The notes below the pieces were generated by a model. That model did no database searches. It was not told where the DNA came from and saw nothing but the letters and a program-made list of their open reading frames with translations. A DNA stretch of 64,000 nucleotides from Vitis vinifera (Eukaryota > Streptophyta > Magnoliopsida > Vitales > Vitaceae). The stretch is from assembly GCF_030704535.1 (NCBI RefSeq), contig NC_081815.1, positions 2,619,001 through 2,683,000 of the forward strand. The letters run 5' to 3'. Below are positions 25,303 through 37,394 of this stretch, in pieces. The position numbers and the translations under genes are program-made. How positions within the stretch are numbered: the first letter of the stretch is position 1; each line of letters begins with the position of its first letter.

Positions 25303-26742
25303 TTAGTCTGCATTCGTTGCCAAGCTATAAGCAGGAACCTTGTCAAGTTTTCTCTCCTTCATAACCCCTCTTACCCTCTCAACCTCTCTCCACAAACCTC
25401 TGCTGGCATAAATATTAGATAAAACCACAAACACCCCATCATTCCAGGGCTCCAGCTCTAGCAAATGCTCGGCCACCCACTCCCCCATCTTCACATTCCC
25501 GTACTTCTCACAGGCCCCCATCAAACACCCCCAAACTATTACATTCGCCTTCATCGGCATCCTCTCCACCATCTTTCTTGCCTCCTCCAGCAGCCCCGCC
25601 CGTCCGAGCAGATCTACCATGCACCCATAGTGCTGCATCCTGGGCACTAGCCCGTAAGCGGTCGTCATCATGTCGAAGTAGTACTTTCCCTCTTGCACTG
25701 CCCCGCCATGCACACATGCGCTCAGCACCCCAATAAACGTCACATGGTTAGGCCTCACTCCTGCTTCTCTCATGCACCTGAAGCATTCCAGGGCATCATA
25801 CAACTGCCCGTGCATCGCATAGCCCACGATCATGGATGTCCACGACGACACATTTGGCTCATCCATCCTCGAAAATACCCTGTAAGCTAAGTCCATCCGT
25901 CCGCATTTTCCATACATGTCTACAAGCGAATTCAACGTCAAAGTATCCGACCTCTCCGATGTTTTAGCTTGGTAGACGCATTTATGCAATTGAAGTGCCA
26001 GGTCCAAGTGCCCTAAGCTTCCACAAGCCGATGTCACACTCACCATAGTCACTTCATCAGGTTCGAACCCACATTTCCTCATCTCCATGAACATGGTCAC
26101 AGCTTCCTTAGCACGCCCGCCTTGGGAAAGGCCTCCGATGATAGCATTCCAAGAACCCAACTTCCTAAAACGATTTTGTTCAAACACCTTGTGCGCATTT
26201 TGGAATTCACCCGCTTTGGAGTACACGCTTATGAACCCACTCTCACAATACTCATTCAATTCAAGACCATGCCGGATAGCAACAGAATGAACCTGCCTGC
26301 CAAATCCAGTTGCAAAAGCTTGACACACGGCCTTTAAAACTATAGGAATTGTGTAAGAGTCCGGAGACACACCGGCTCGAGACATGGCAATATAAATGCT
26401 TAGCGCATAGTGATGAGCCTCAAGCCTAGTGTAGGATCTGATGATGTTGTTCCACTGAAATGGGGCAGGGTACAATTCTAGGAAGTGGGTTCGGATTATA
26501 TGGGCAAGCAGTTGATTCAATTCTATCAAGTTGGCACATTTTGACAAATGGGATGCAATGGTTTGTGCTGTGTCTTGGATTGGATCCGGAGAAGGTGGGT
26601 GGGCTGTGGGCTGAAAATTGAATTGGGCATCAACAGAATGGGTGGTTGTGGCGAGATAGTTGCAGAGATGGCGAGAAATGGTTTGAGGTTTGGGGATTTG
26701 GACTATAGAAAGTCTGAGAAGGGGAGGTTGAAAGGAGGTCAT
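25303..26742 (-). CDS. PLS-class pentatricopeptide repeat protein, E-type, 479 aa, likely mitochondrial
   Basis: Intronless, as usual for plant PPR genes. The N-terminus is rich in Ser, Thr, Arg and Pro with few acidic residues, compatible with organelle import. A tandem array of PPR motifs follows: WNNIIRSYTRLEAHHYALSI, then SWNAIIGGLSQGGRAKEAVT, TLNSLVDMYGKCGRMDLAYR, SWTSMIVGYAMHGQLYDALE, TFIGVLSACVHGGAVQEGKY and YGCMVDLLGRAGLLEEARKM. The C-terminus has E-type motifs (VIVWGCLMGACEKYGNVKMG, VFVVLSNIYASRGLWREVER) but no DYW domain. Such proteins bind specific organellar RNAs, often at C-to-U editing sites. The closest relative I recall is At1g77170. An in-frame ATG lies 29 codons upstream at 26829; I prefer 26742 because the extra residues do not look like the family. 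The CDC27 start lies downstream on the same strand, 774 bases past the stop. Confidence 0.88.
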   Translation of the reverse strand: MTSFQPPLLRLSIVQIPKPQTISRHLCNYLATTTHSVDAQFNFQPTAHPPSPDPIQDTAQTIASHLSKCANLIELNQLLAHIIRTHFLELYPAPFQWNNIIRSYTRLEAHHYALSIYIAMSRAGVSPDSYTIPIVLKAVCQAFATGFGRQVHSVAIRHGLELNEYCESGFISVYSKAGEFQNAHKVFEQNRFRKLGSWNAIIGGLSQGGRAKEAVTMFMEMRKCGFEPDEVTMVSVTSACGSLGHLDLALQLHKCVYQAKTSERSDTLTLNSLVDMYGKCGRMDLAYRVFSRMDEPNVSSWTSMIVGYAMHGQLYDALECFRCMREAGVRPNHVTFIGVLSACVHGGAVQEGKYYFDMMTTAYGLVPRMQHYGCMVDLLGRAGLLEEARKMVERMPMKANVIVWGCLMGACEKYGNVKMGEWVAEHLLELEPWNDGVFVVLSNIYASRGLWREVERVRGVMKERKLDKVPAYSLATNAD

Positions 26743-27123
26743 GCGTTGTGGGAGTGGTCTGGGAGGGCGGATATATGGTTTAGCCTCGTAGACCTTGCCC
26801 CAAAACCCAATCAATTCTACAAACAACAATGGCTGTTAAGTTGGTGCCTGCTTGCCATTTGAACATGTCATCAAGAGGAATATGTTTTGAAATGTTAGGA
26901 AATACCGAATATCCGGCCGAAGGGAAAACCTCCATTAAAAGCTCAATCGTAAGAAAAATGGTGAAAATTTCCCATTTTTTCGATTGATCAAACAACCCTT
27001 CACTGCTCACCTGCTTTCAACCCACTCTTTTTGGTCAAACCTTAAAAACAGGTAAATTGATTACCAAAAATATAAAAATTAATGATAGGTTTTTTATATT
27101 ATTTATATGAAAATTAAATATAG

Positions 27124-27159
<36 letters not shown>

Positions 27160-28449
27160 TCATTTATTTTATATCATTGAATATAGATTATAATTTTAAT
27201 ATTAAATATTTTCAAGTTGGATATGTTATTACCAAATTTCATAATATTGTTGTTAAATAATATTTAATGTAATACAAATTATATTTTTATTCACACATGA
27301 TATTATTGTTAAATATGACAAATTATATCATACGAGTGCATTAATTTATTTAACAAAATAATTTTAAAATATCTAGTATTACTTTTTCTATCATTTTTTT
27401 TCAAGTATTTTTATGAGTTTTTATCAATTTTTATCTTTTCCATTTTTTTTTAAACATTTACTAATATTTTTCAATATATGTCGATATATTTTAAAAAAAT
27501 CCAAAAATTGATATATTCGTTAATACCAATATTTTTATCATTGGCAAAGATAACTTATATTACGATTAATATAAAAATAGGATTGTAACTGCAATAAATT
27601 GTGATCATAACTGGTGTGAGCTCATCTTAAATCAATAAACACTATACTTAACCTAAACATGATTTAATCTCATTTTTCTAAATTTACATAAAATCTAGAT
27701 CTCCTCGTGTGATCTTTAACTTGACCTACTCTTCATAATTCTAATCCAATATTTTTTAAACTCAAGTTGAGTTCAAGTCTCTCTACTTGGTTTCTAGCTA
27801 AAGCTCAATCCAACCAAATTTTCAAAACTCAAATTAAACTAAACAATTCGAGTTAAATGTAATTATATTGTATTTATGAGTCCATAATAATTTTATAAAC
27901 TTCATATTTTATGCACTTATACTAAAATTTAAATGATAACGACCAAATAAATAAAAATATTTGTATTTATTAAATATAAAATAATACATACTATATAATT
28001 AAGTTTAACATCTTTTTTTTTAATTTATTTGAAAAGTATGTAAATAAATATTATCATGTACAATAATATAAATTATGATTATAAATAACCAATTCGAGTT
28101 ATGCTTAAGTTATCGAAGTCTAAACCCAATTCAAATCGAGTTCAAATTCAAAAAACTAAACCAAAACTCAAAGTAGTATAATAAATATTTGTCCTAACTC
28201 ATCCACTCTTTAGGTGAAATCAAGTTACCTACATGAGTTTATTTTTGAAGCTGTTTGGCAGTCCATATTTAAAAAATAAAATTTTGATGGGATTTGAAAG
28301 AATTAATCAATTAATTAAAATAAAAAAAAACCACCAAAGTTGGGCCCAATTGTTTGTAGCCGAGGCCCGGAAGCATCTTTCAGTCTTGAAAGTTCCATTC
28401 CCCTCTTCCCACAGTGACGCTTTGAACATTTCGAGGGTTCCATTCGGCA
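26743..28449. other. Intergenic region between divergent PPR and LRR genes
   Basis: Contains the PPR upstream region, a TA microsatellite (27126-27155), a dispersed repeat copy (27057-27543) and AT-rich DNA. Close to the plus-strand gene, TTGGGCCCAATT (about 28341-28352) contains a GGGCC site II-type motif, common in plant housekeeping promoters. No further gene is seen. Confidence 0.55.
27057..27543. repeat. 5'-truncated copy of the hAT-like MITE family
   Basis: Aligns in the same orientation with about 37630-38099: shared words TTACCAAAAATATAAAAA, ATAGGTTTTTTATATTA, AATTTTAATATTAAATAT, AATATGACAAATTATAT, and the end word ATATTTTTATCATTG. The right end reads TCATTG, the inverse of the CAATGAT terminus of the complete copy. 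The left end is missing. A TA microsatellite has expanded inside it (27126-27155). Confidence 0.5.
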
Positions 28450-31400
28450 ATGGACGATTATACAGATCAGGAGAAAATGGAGGAATCGGCGATCCAGTAC
28501 GATGGCTCCTCTACGGTTCTCGACCTCACTAGTTATCAGCTCCACAGTCTTGAATCCATTGATATCCCTTTCAATTTGACTGAGCTAGATCTAACTGCCA
28601 ATCGCTTGACGGTCTTGGATTCTCGCATTGGCCTTCTTTCCAACCTCAAAAAGCTCTCTCTGCGCCAAAACCTTCTCGATGACGCTGGCGTTGACATGAT
28701 CTCCGGCTGGGATGCCATTTCGGGCCTCGAAGTATTCACTCTCTTCCCTCGATGTTATCGGTTTTGCTATTGTTGATATATGTTTTGAATTTTCTGTCCT
28801 TTTTTTAGGTGCTCTGTTTGGCATCCGAGAAAATTTAGAAAAATGCAAAGAATTTGAGAATAATGCGTCAGCGTCCCGTTAACCTTTCTGTTTGATTTTC
28901 CTGGTGCTTTTTTGGTTGATGAGAGAATACAGGACAGGAGATGAAATTAGACATTTTTATTCGAAGCCTGTACTTTCTTAATTTGAAAACCGACAAAACA
29001 AAATTTACTCGGCTAAGCCTAGGGCAACACAAGGTGACAGAACATGAGAATTGAATTTTCATCATTTCGTTTGCTTAGTTTTCTCAGCATCCAACATGAA
29101 AATTGAAATCTCAAATTATATGTATATAAAAATGAATCAAGGCTGGCTTTACAATTTAAATACTTTTAAAATGACACAAATGATGCTGCTTCTTTGCAGG
29201 AGTTAGTGCTCAGAGATAACAAGCTAACTAAAATACCCGATGTCAGCATATTTAAGAAACTTTTGGTGTTTGATGTTTCTTTCAATGAAATTTCTTCATT
29301 GAATGGACTGGCCAAGGTCTCCAACACACTCAAGGAGCTATATGTTTCAAAAAATGAAGTGACTACGATGGAAGAGATTGACCACTTTCATGAACTGCAG
29401 ATTCTTGAACTTGGTTCCAACAGATTACGGGTTAGTACTTAAGAATATTTGTAATCCAAGTTCAATCGTGGTTGAAAATTCCCAAGTTTCTCTAGGTGTG
29501 AATGTGTGTACGTGTGTGTGCAAGAGAGAGAGAGAGAGGATGCAGGAAGACGATGTGCTAAAGTGGAACATCGAGGATCGTGCATGCCTTAATTTGTTTT
29601 TGGGATATAGGCTTAATCATAAAGTACTTTGCTATTTCAGGTAATGGAGAATTTGCAAACTTTAACAAAATTAAAGGAGCTGTGGCTGGGTCGAAACCGG
29701 ATCAGAGTAGTAAATCTTTGTGGGCTGAAATGCATTGAAAAGATTAGCTTGCAGAGCAATCGTTTAACTTCTATGAAAGGGTTTGAAGTATGGGACTATT
29801 AACTTTTCTTAAGTAGCAGTCAAACCGTATGATAAGGGCACAGTGTTCTATTGGAATTGTGGATAACATGGTTTCTTCCCTTCCATTTCCAGGATTGTGT
29901 TGCTTTGGAAGAACTCTACTTGAGTCATAATGGTATAGCAAAAATGGAAGGCCTGTCAACCTTAGTGAATCTCCGTGTTTTGGATGCATCGTCAAATAAG
30001 CTAACAGCAGTGGATGACATCGAAAATCTTACCCAGTAGGTTCCTGTCCTTCCCAATAGTCTCATCCCGATTGCTAGTTTTACCTCCTGACTGGAGTGTT
30101 ACATGCAGGTTAGAAGATTTGTGGCTCAATGATAACCAAATAACGTCTCTTGAAGGCATTGCTGAGGCTGTGGCTGGTTCAAGGGAGAAGCTCACCACTA
30201 TCTACCTTGAGAACAATCCATGCGTATGGTTTTTACAAATTATAACTAGGAGGATGTAGCTTTTTTGTGTTAGGGCCTCACTATCACATCATGCCCATGT
30301 TTTTATCTGTAGCTGATTGCTTGTGTCAGTATTTCTATTCGTTTGCTTTTGTGCTGCTTTCTTTCTGAATCTGCTTTTGCTGATTGTGCTGTTCAACCTA
30401 GCAAAGCCTTGTTATCTAAGAATTCTAGTTTGGTTACATGAGTCCTTTTTTGCTATCCCTATTCCTGGTCATATCTTTTGTTATTTGTAGGCTATCATGT
30501 TTTCTTTCACTGATGTAGTCCATATTGGTGTGGCCTTCTTATTCTCCTTGTAGTGCCTTTATCTTAAATTGAATCACTCATCCTTATTGGTGCAGTCCAC
30601 AGGACCAAACCTCATCTCCTGTTCCTGCTGAAAAAGCTGATGTATTCTATTCACGTTTATTTCTTGCAAAGCTTAGATGGATTCAGCTCTTTTTGCTGCC
30701 CATCCAAATTTTGTTTAGAATCTTATTCCACTGCAAATGATTTGTCATGTGGAGTCTATTATATTGTCTGCTAGTTTTGGAAAATCTAATCTAGTTAGTA
30801 AAGGAAAGCAGGTTTCTTTCCCCATCAATGCTTGTAGAGTCTTTTTTTTTTTCAGAGATACCATCGATTGCTTACATGAGTGTGCAGCTGATTGTAACTT
30901 TCAGGTTGCTGTTAGGCCCTCACATGAACCAATTATCAGTTAACCTATCATAGTGGATGAGTTTAGCTCTGGAAAATAGAACTGCTGATACCAAATCAGA
31001 CACTGTACCCCTGCTTCACCTAACCAATTAGTTCCAAAGTTAAACTTTCTTTTAACCTATTTAAATTGTTCTCATGTTGCCTAAGCTCCAATGCTTCTAT
31101 TTTCTAAATCCTTCTGTTTGCTAACAGCAAAGATGTGATGATTATGGTATCATGTTTATGATATGGAGAGAATCACTCTAGAAGGATACGGCATTTCTTG
31201 ATATTTTTTTGGATGAGTTAGGTATCCAAGTACAGGTTGATTGACAGGGAAAAAACTGGAGTACCTCACGGCCACTCCTGTTATACTCTCTTAGCTATGT
31301 TCATCTAGTGCTGATATGAAAAACTAGCCTCAAAGAGTGAGATAACCTAATAAACTGCTATCAGATGATATTTTGATATTTTTTCCAATTTCATGGGCTT

Positions 31401-31843
31401 ATTTTGTTGTATAAAAGTTTATGATTGTTTATAGGCAAATAGAATAATAAACATCGAAACGTGTGCTAACAAAAAGGGGGATAACCTGATGCACAGGAGG
31501 TATACAAGGTGCTGCAAGGCCGAACAAAGGAAGAACCAAAACACCACCTAACTACTCCCTACACAGAATATATAAAATATTGTGCTTTTGCCTTTTCTCT
31601 TGCCTTCTGATGTCTCAGTATACATGTCTATGTACACGTGAGACTAATCTTTACTTGGCTATTTGTCCAACATTTGTAAAATTTAAGGATCTTTATGAGA
31701 GTGTTTCATAGGTTCTTTACATAATCAATTTAGTGGATGACTGGCTCTTTTTTCTGCAGGCAAAAAATTCTCCAAACTACTCTGCTACTCTGAAACAAAT
31801 CTTCCCTAATCTTCAGCAGATTGATTCAGCTGTATTTGGTTAG
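28450..31843 (+). CDS. Protein phosphatase 1 regulatory subunit, SDS22/PPP1R7-type leucine-rich repeat protein, 333 aa
   Basis: Six exons: 28450-28731, 29200-29430, 29641-29787, 29893-30035, 30109-30223, 31760-31843. All are GT-AG, in frame, 1002 nt. The protein is an array of about ten 22-residue SDS22-type repeats, for example NLTELDLTANRLTVLDSRIG, LQELVLRDNKLTKIPDVSIF-like spacing, TLKELYVSKNEVTTMEEIDH, KLKELWLGRNRIRVVNLCGL, ALEELYLSHNGIAKMEGLST and RLEDLWLNDNQITSLEGIAE-type turns. It ends in the LRR cap-like segment YLENNPCAKNSPNYSATLKQ followed by IFPNLQQIDS. SDS22 family members bind the catalytic subunit of PP1 and guide its assembly and nuclear function. The Arabidopsis counterpart I recall is At5g19680 (about 330 aa). 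The closing exon is separated by a 1.5-kb intron but restores the conserved end. A possible poly(A) signal AATAAA lies at 32176-32181. Confidence 0.92.
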
Positions 31844-34106
31844 AAGTTCCTGTGGCTCTATATTTTAATCTTGTCTGAAGACATCTGAAGCTGAAAGCCC
31901 CAGAAAGCTGTCGTTTATATGAATGTAATGTCTCTTAATCATGCACGTGCCCTTGGTGATTCTAGCAATGACCCTTGACTTAGAAATTTACTGTTGATAT
32001 GCAGTGTGTTTGAGTTCTGACAAGATTGGTTTGCAGGGCAAATTTGTAGTTCAGGAGGTAGCTGAAGGTATGGTAGCTGTGAGGTAGCTGAATGAATGTT
32101 AGCCGTTTCAGAGGAAACTGTTGACAGGAGGCTGGAGCAATGAAGTCTAAATTGCCCAAGCATGGGATACTGATTAATAAAGAGTTATCCTAACATAAAT
32201 TTTGAATAATAAGTATTATTAGATTCCCTTTCAATGTTGTTTCTTCTCCTTGAAACACTTTTTGGGCTGGAGATATGCATAGTGCCTTTTGAAGCAGCTT
32301 CTCTTCTTCTGTTGGTCAAGTTCTAGCGGAGTTTTCAGGATAGAGGAATGTTCTAAACTTCTACGCATGAGTTTCGTGTCAATTTTATTTTTGTGGGGTT
32401 TAAGATGATTTTTATTTTTATTTTATAATTTAAATGAGTTCTCCTTGTATAGAATACATTGTTGGCTCCGGAATCCAGGTTAGCCAATGCAGTTGAGTGG
32501 CATCTTCTTGAATGCTGGTGTGCATTGCAAATCAACGCGATGAACAAAGGAAAAGTGCGTTATCAGGACAAAAATCAAAATCAAGAGGAACACCAATATG
32601 TTGTTGCAGTCAATATGAAATTGCCGATGAAAATCTAGTTAGAGGTTGAAAAGCAATTGAGTTGGCAATGGTGGTGTGAAAGATGAAGATAGAAAATTTA
32701 TAGATCAGAGGACCCTCTCAGATTTCCTCACTCAGAAAAATAAAATAAAACTATCATTAATGTTAAGGTCAATGAGATGCCACCATTAGGATGGGATGCG
32801 TTTTAGTGGGAAATTTTAGATTCCACTTGCATTAGTTCATTTCCTTCTGTATGCCTAGGACATTTCCATTAATATGTAAAAGGTAAGACCAGTATTGGGC
32901 CAATGACAGAGACCTGTGTATTTGCATTTGTGAATAGGCAAGCATTACTTGGCTAAGAGATTCTTGAGTAGGAAACCAAGTTTCAGTTTCAATTCACTTG
33001 GTCCACAAGTGATGTAGCCGCATGTGGGAAAGCAGACAGCCTTGGGCTAATTTCTTAGTTTTAAAATAGGACATATCCTGATTTAAAATATTGCGAGTTT
33101 TACAAACAGCCTTACTTTTGGCAAATTTGAGGTGTGAATAGCACTGCAAGAGAAACCAGATTTTGGAGAAAAAGGGAAATCAGGGATTACAAATTGTAGA
33201 CTTGATAAAGTGCGCCAACCAAAGTCATAGGAACAAGACCCTATGTTAGCATGGGCTTAGCATCTATGATTTTTCTTCACTTTTAAGATACCAAGATCCA
33301 AAGATTCATACAGGCAATGCACATTTCAAAATGAAGTACGCGATTTACCGCTCCGCACACAAGGAGTAACCTCTATACATAAGCTTTTAAAAACAAGATC
33401 TCTCAGCATAGTAGAGCTCCTAATTATATAAGACGCGATGAAGCTGCCTTTGCTATTGTACCATTATCAACAAGCAATTTAATCCAGTTGTTGGTGTAAA
33501 ATGCCTAATGCATATAAACACTTTATGGGACCAATTTCATTAAATTTTTATAAGATAACTTATATTATTTCAAGAAACTTAGGTGGAATGGTGTCACGCA
33601 ACCGAAATATTGTAAGTTTATGTGCTCAAAGATCTGTCTGGAATTCAATAATAGAGGTGTATGGTACATCCCTAATCAAACCTGCTTGAACAGTGTTGTA
33701 ATATATAGCTGGCAATTTCCCTCCTTCATAGAACCAGCAAGTAAGAAATGATTTGTTACAACTGTAACATTGTGACTGAAAAGGAGATTAGCAAGTTTAG
33801 CAACATTTCACATGTTGAGCAATGCATATATTTTCCACATTCCACCAGAAGTCCACCACCCAGTCCATCCCATTCATAGAAAGATTTTAGTAGAAACAGA
33901 GAAAAGTAACTTATCTCACTAGCTTGTTAAGGAAATGAAACCAGTCTCCATTTTCTGAACAAAAATACAAATAAGCGAATCAAAGTACAAACATATTTTT
34001 AAGGTTCTGAGTTTCAAGCTCAAGCAACAGATTTTCAGCCATAAAAGTCTAGGAACAGCCACAGACTCATGCTATGATAGAAAATAAACCTGATGAAGGG
34101 GCTATT
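31844..34106. other. Intergenic region between convergent LRR and SKIP genes
   Basis: Holds the 3' untranslated regions of both genes. Several open frames of 60-75 codons on either strand (for example 31939-32163 minus and 33501-33689 plus) have no domain or codon periodicity that I can defend. I see no transposon ends here. Confidence 0.5.
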
Positions 34107-35915
34107 TTATCGTCCCCTTTCAAAGCCAATCCGCGTCCTACCAGAGCCTCCATCATGGCCATCCCGCATCGAAGATCCTGCACTGGCTCTCATAGTCCCT
34201 CCAGTACCAACTTTATCCATTGCTTTCTTACCTTTTTTCACTTCAGTCAAGAACTGATCCAGTCCAAATGGATCAGCTTCTTCTGCCTCCTTTTCAAATT
34301 CAACTGGCCTGTCTCTTGGACCCGCTCTCTCAGAAGCACCAGCAAAACCCTTGTCAGGTTTGAAGCGTTCGGTTTTCATAATCTTCTCCAGCTGTTCATC
34401 CGCACCTCCATAGATGTCACTATCAGCATCCTTCTTTGGCCTGTACAAGCTAGAAAGTGTATTCTGTGCAGTGAACAATCCCTTGTCATACACATTGTAC
34501 TGATCATCAGTGGCAAATCCAGAGTCCATTCCTTTCTCCTGGTTGAACAGCCTTTGGTCATACATAACTTCACCCCCTCTTCCTGCACCAGTAGAAGCCA
34601 TGCCAAGACTAATCTTCTCACTAATATCACGATCTCTGTCTCTCGTGATCTTGCTTTTCTTTCCCATTGCAGCATCTTTTGCCTCCAATCTTCTCTCCCT
34701 TTCTCTCTCTCGCCGACGCTCCTCACGAATTTTCTCCCTCTGCAATCTCTCCTCTCTTTCCTCCCTTGTCTCCTTTGGGAAATCCCTCTCTTTCTCCCTC
34801 ACACGATCATAATCCCCTCGCATGTCACCGCTATCCATCATGCTCTTCTCAGAAGGCATGGGAGCAGCAGCTGGGGGTGGCACACCAGTTCTTTCAGAGC
34901 GCGCTTTCTGTGCCAAGGCCCGCAACTCCTGCTCTTTCCTTTCCTTTTCCTTCATAAGCATCTCCTTTTGAACCTTGGATCTCATTGCCACTGCTTCTCT
35001 AGCCTTCTGCTCTGCAACATATAATGCTTCAGAAAGCTTAGCAAAGTTATCATTAATCTGAACCTCCTGAAGTCCCCTCCCATCAGCAGCTAAACGTTTA
35101 TCGAGTGGAATTGTGTACCCTTTTGGGTTCTTCCAATTCGAAATACAAGGTGGGATTTTCCAATCCTGCTGATCTTTCACTGTTACTGGCCGTGGTGGAG
35201 AATGCATAACAGGAACAGGTGGTGACCCTGAAGCCTTCGGCACCCTCTTATGCTTAAACTTCGGAGGCTCAAGTGGGTCCACTGGCATTTCCACCATCCT
35301 TATAATCCTCTCCTTCGCACCTGAATTAAAGGCTGCAGACTGCTGTGATGGCTTATACTTTATAAACTTTGAGTCAGTGGATTGCGTTGGGACATTCTTG
35401 GGCTGCGCAGCACTCAACCTCACATTCACGATCTTCTCAAGTGCTGCTTTAGTTTCCTGCATTGTTTCCTCGATCTTCTCCAATTCCTCTTCATCTTCCT
35501 CTATCTCTTCCTCAGTCAATATCTTGGGCACAAGATCCTTATGCTGTGAATACACAATCTTGGAGGCATTCTCATTTAGCCTGACAATAGCATCATACGC
35601 CACATTGCCACGTGAATCAACAGTCACCGGTAGTATCTTGGATCCGGGCTTTGCAGTTTTATCCCTCCCCATATCAAGAGGGTATTGGGCAATATGAATC
35701 TCCGGAAAGGCCCCACCATCTCCAAAATCCTCGAGCTTTCGCGGAACAAAACCTGCCCGCTTCAAATACGGCGGGACAGGATTGGGCTTAATGACAGAGG
35801 CCGCCTCCGCCTCCGCCGAACTGAACCTCTGTTTGAACCACGGATCATTGGAGTGGTCGTAGTACGTCGTAGTCGTTGATTTCACAGCAGGCAGAAGCTC
35901 CTTCAACGCCGCCAT
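34107..35915 (-). CDS. SKIP: SNW/SKI-interacting protein (SKIP), splicing and transcription co-factor, 602 aa
   Basis: Nuclear protein of the Prp19/NTC-associated spliceosome and of transcription complexes; in Arabidopsis SKIP (At1g77180, about 613 aa) links splicing to clock and stress responses. Intronless coding region. The start MAALKELLPA is conserved. Residues 50-70 hold YLKRAGFVPRKLEDFGDGGA, 135-147 an acidic run, and 180 to about 340 the SNW domain with the signature SNWKN at 259-263 followed by PKGYTIPLDKRLAADGRGLQ. Then come a charged Arg/Glu-rich helix (EERLQREKIREERRRERERE) and a conserved C-terminal third (DQRLFNQEKGMDSGFATDDQ, YNVYDKGLFTAQ). An in-frame ATG 29 codons upstream (36002) lies in leader sequence and is rejected. 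The leader seems to carry an intron of about 35957-36210 with acceptor TTTTTAG; its donor is weak. Confidence 0.95.
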   Translation of the reverse strand: MAALKELLPAVKSTTTTYYDHSNDPWFKQRFSSAEAEAASVIKPNPVPPYLKRAGFVPRKLEDFGDGGAFPEIHIAQYPLDMGRDKTAKPGSKILPVTVDSRGNVAYDAIVRLNENASKIVYSQHKDLVPKILTEEEIEEDEEELEKIEETMQETKAALEKIVNVRLSAAQPKNVPTQSTDSKFIKYKPSQQSAAFNSGAKERIIRMVEMPVDPLEPPKFKHKRVPKASGSPPVPVMHSPPRPVTVKDQQDWKIPPCISNWKNPKGYTIPLDKRLAADGRGLQEVQINDNFAKLSEALYVAEQKAREAVAMRSKVQKEMLMKEKERKEQELRALAQKARSERTGVPPPAAAPMPSEKSMMDSGDMRGDYDRVREKERDFPKETREEREERLQREKIREERRRERERERRLEAKDAAMGKKSKITRDRDRDISEKISLGMASTGAGRGGEVMYDQRLFNQEKGMDSGFATDDQYNVYDKGLFTAQNTLSSLYRPKKDADSDIYGGADEQLEKIMKTERFKPDKGFAGASERAGPRDRPVEFEKEAEEADPFGLDQFLTEVKKGKKAMDKVGTGGTMRASAGSSMRDGHDGGSGRTRIGFERGR

Positions 35916-36938
35916 GACCCAGGCAATCGGAAACCTAGATCGGCAGACCCCAAACCCTAAAAACAACAACAAACATCTAAAATTACAACAACGAATACTC
36001 AATCGCCATCATTTACCGTTTTAGCAGCAACAATAACAAAAATAACAAAATCTAATCAGGAACCCCCAACCCTAAATTCAAACCTTAAAAAACAAAAACA
36101 GATTGGTGCAACAAACATAAACCCTAACCCTATAATTATTATATATATAAAAAAATAAAAAATAAAAAGAGAGAGAGAAGTAAATTGAGAGGGTAGAATA
36201 AAGCTGGAACCTGGAAGCCTGATTTGAAGCGAATTGTTGGAGTATCAGAATTCGATTACGGCCGCTTGAGGATGAGCTCGAACACAGAAAAAAGGGGTTG
36301 ATGTCATCCGGGTGTTTGGCCTTGATAAACCGCTTTATAGTCAAGACTCAAGAGCGTCAATTCGATTTGGGCCCAGTCCCCCCTTGAAAAGACCTATTTG
36401 CCCCTCGTTCAACCGGAAACCCTAAGCATTGTTTCAACTTTCAAGGGTCCCAAAAATAAATTTCTATTCATTTCCAATTATAAAAACCAACAAATATAGT
36501 TTTTTTTTTAAAAAAAAAAATCAACTAATGACTTAAGATAATTTAATAAGCTAATTTAAGTGATTAAGTGGATTAAATATATTTAATAAAATAATTAATA
36601 TTACAATTTAAATTTATTTTTTACTTTAGGTATTAAGTTAATTTTTTCTTCATATCTAATCTTTTTGTTTCACTTTCTCAAGAAAACGAAAATATATCTT
36701 AAAATTATGAATCATTTTTTATAATAAATATTTTATGGTTATCTTATGTATTCACAATATTTTAAATAAAAATGTTTTATAAATAAAATTATTATCTAAC
36801 ATTAATGAAAATTTAAATTAATTTTATTTACAATCTTAATATTAAAAGTAAAAAACAAGTAATAAATTTTAAATTAATAATTTATGATAAATTTAATTCA
36901 AAATCAACTTAAGTCATTAAGTAATAAATATTCACTAA
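35916..36938. other. SKIP leader and promoter, then AT-rich repeat
   Basis: 35916-36350 is the 5' leader side of SKIP with a likely leader intron. A GGGCCCA site II-type motif lies near 36370. 36500-36938 is a diverged, end-less direct relative of the MITE that follows (shared words TTAAGT…ATTAAGT…ATTAAATATATTTA and TCATTAAGTAATAA). Confidence 0.45.
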
Positions 36939-37315
36939 AAGAGTGTTTAGTAAACCAACTTAACAACTTAAAGTAACTTAATAACTTAATTTAAGTCATT
37001 AAGTAAATTAAATATATTTAGTAAAATAACTTAACGATATGATTTAAAGTTATTTTTAACTTTAAATAGTAAGTAAAAATAATTAAAAATTTTAATTTAC
37101 CTTTTTATCCTTATTGTCTTGATTACTTCAATAATCTCCTTTACTACTGATCTCCCTTTTTACTCAACATTTTTTTCCTTAGTTATAATTTATGAGAATA
37201 AATATATCAATTTAATAATTTAAAATAAGTTTTAAATCAATAATTTAAGTATAATTTAACTTAAAATTAACTTAAGTTATTAAGTAATAAGTATTAAGGT
37301 TTATCAAACATCCTC
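36939..37315. mobile_element. Tourist-like MITE with TAA target duplication
   Basis: The left end AAGAGTGTTTAGTAAACC and the inverse of the right end (GAGGATGTTTGATAAACC) pair over most of 18 bases. TAA flanks both sides (36936-36938 and 37316-37318). The core is AT-rich and non-coding. The preceding 430 bp are a related but diverged copy in the same direction. Confidence 0.5.
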
Positions 37316-37394
37316 TAAGACATCGTAGTTTTTTTTATTATTATTAAATATCGAAACTCTTATCAATAAGAAATGATAATGAATTTATTGTAGA

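Noticed and set aside
26743-26829. Longer N-terminus for the PPR protein
   Set aside because: The 29 extra residues lack similarity to the family, and the ATG at 26742 gives a usual transit-peptide-like start.
34074-35024. Plus-strand 316-codon open frame
   Set aside because: Antisense shadow of SKIP; Ser/Leu-rich composition follows from the charged repeats on the real strand.
35916-36002. Longer N-terminus for SKIP
   Set aside because: The conserved SKIP start MAALKELLPA is at 35915; upstream residues are Cys/Phe-rich leader translation crossing a likely leader-intron acceptor.
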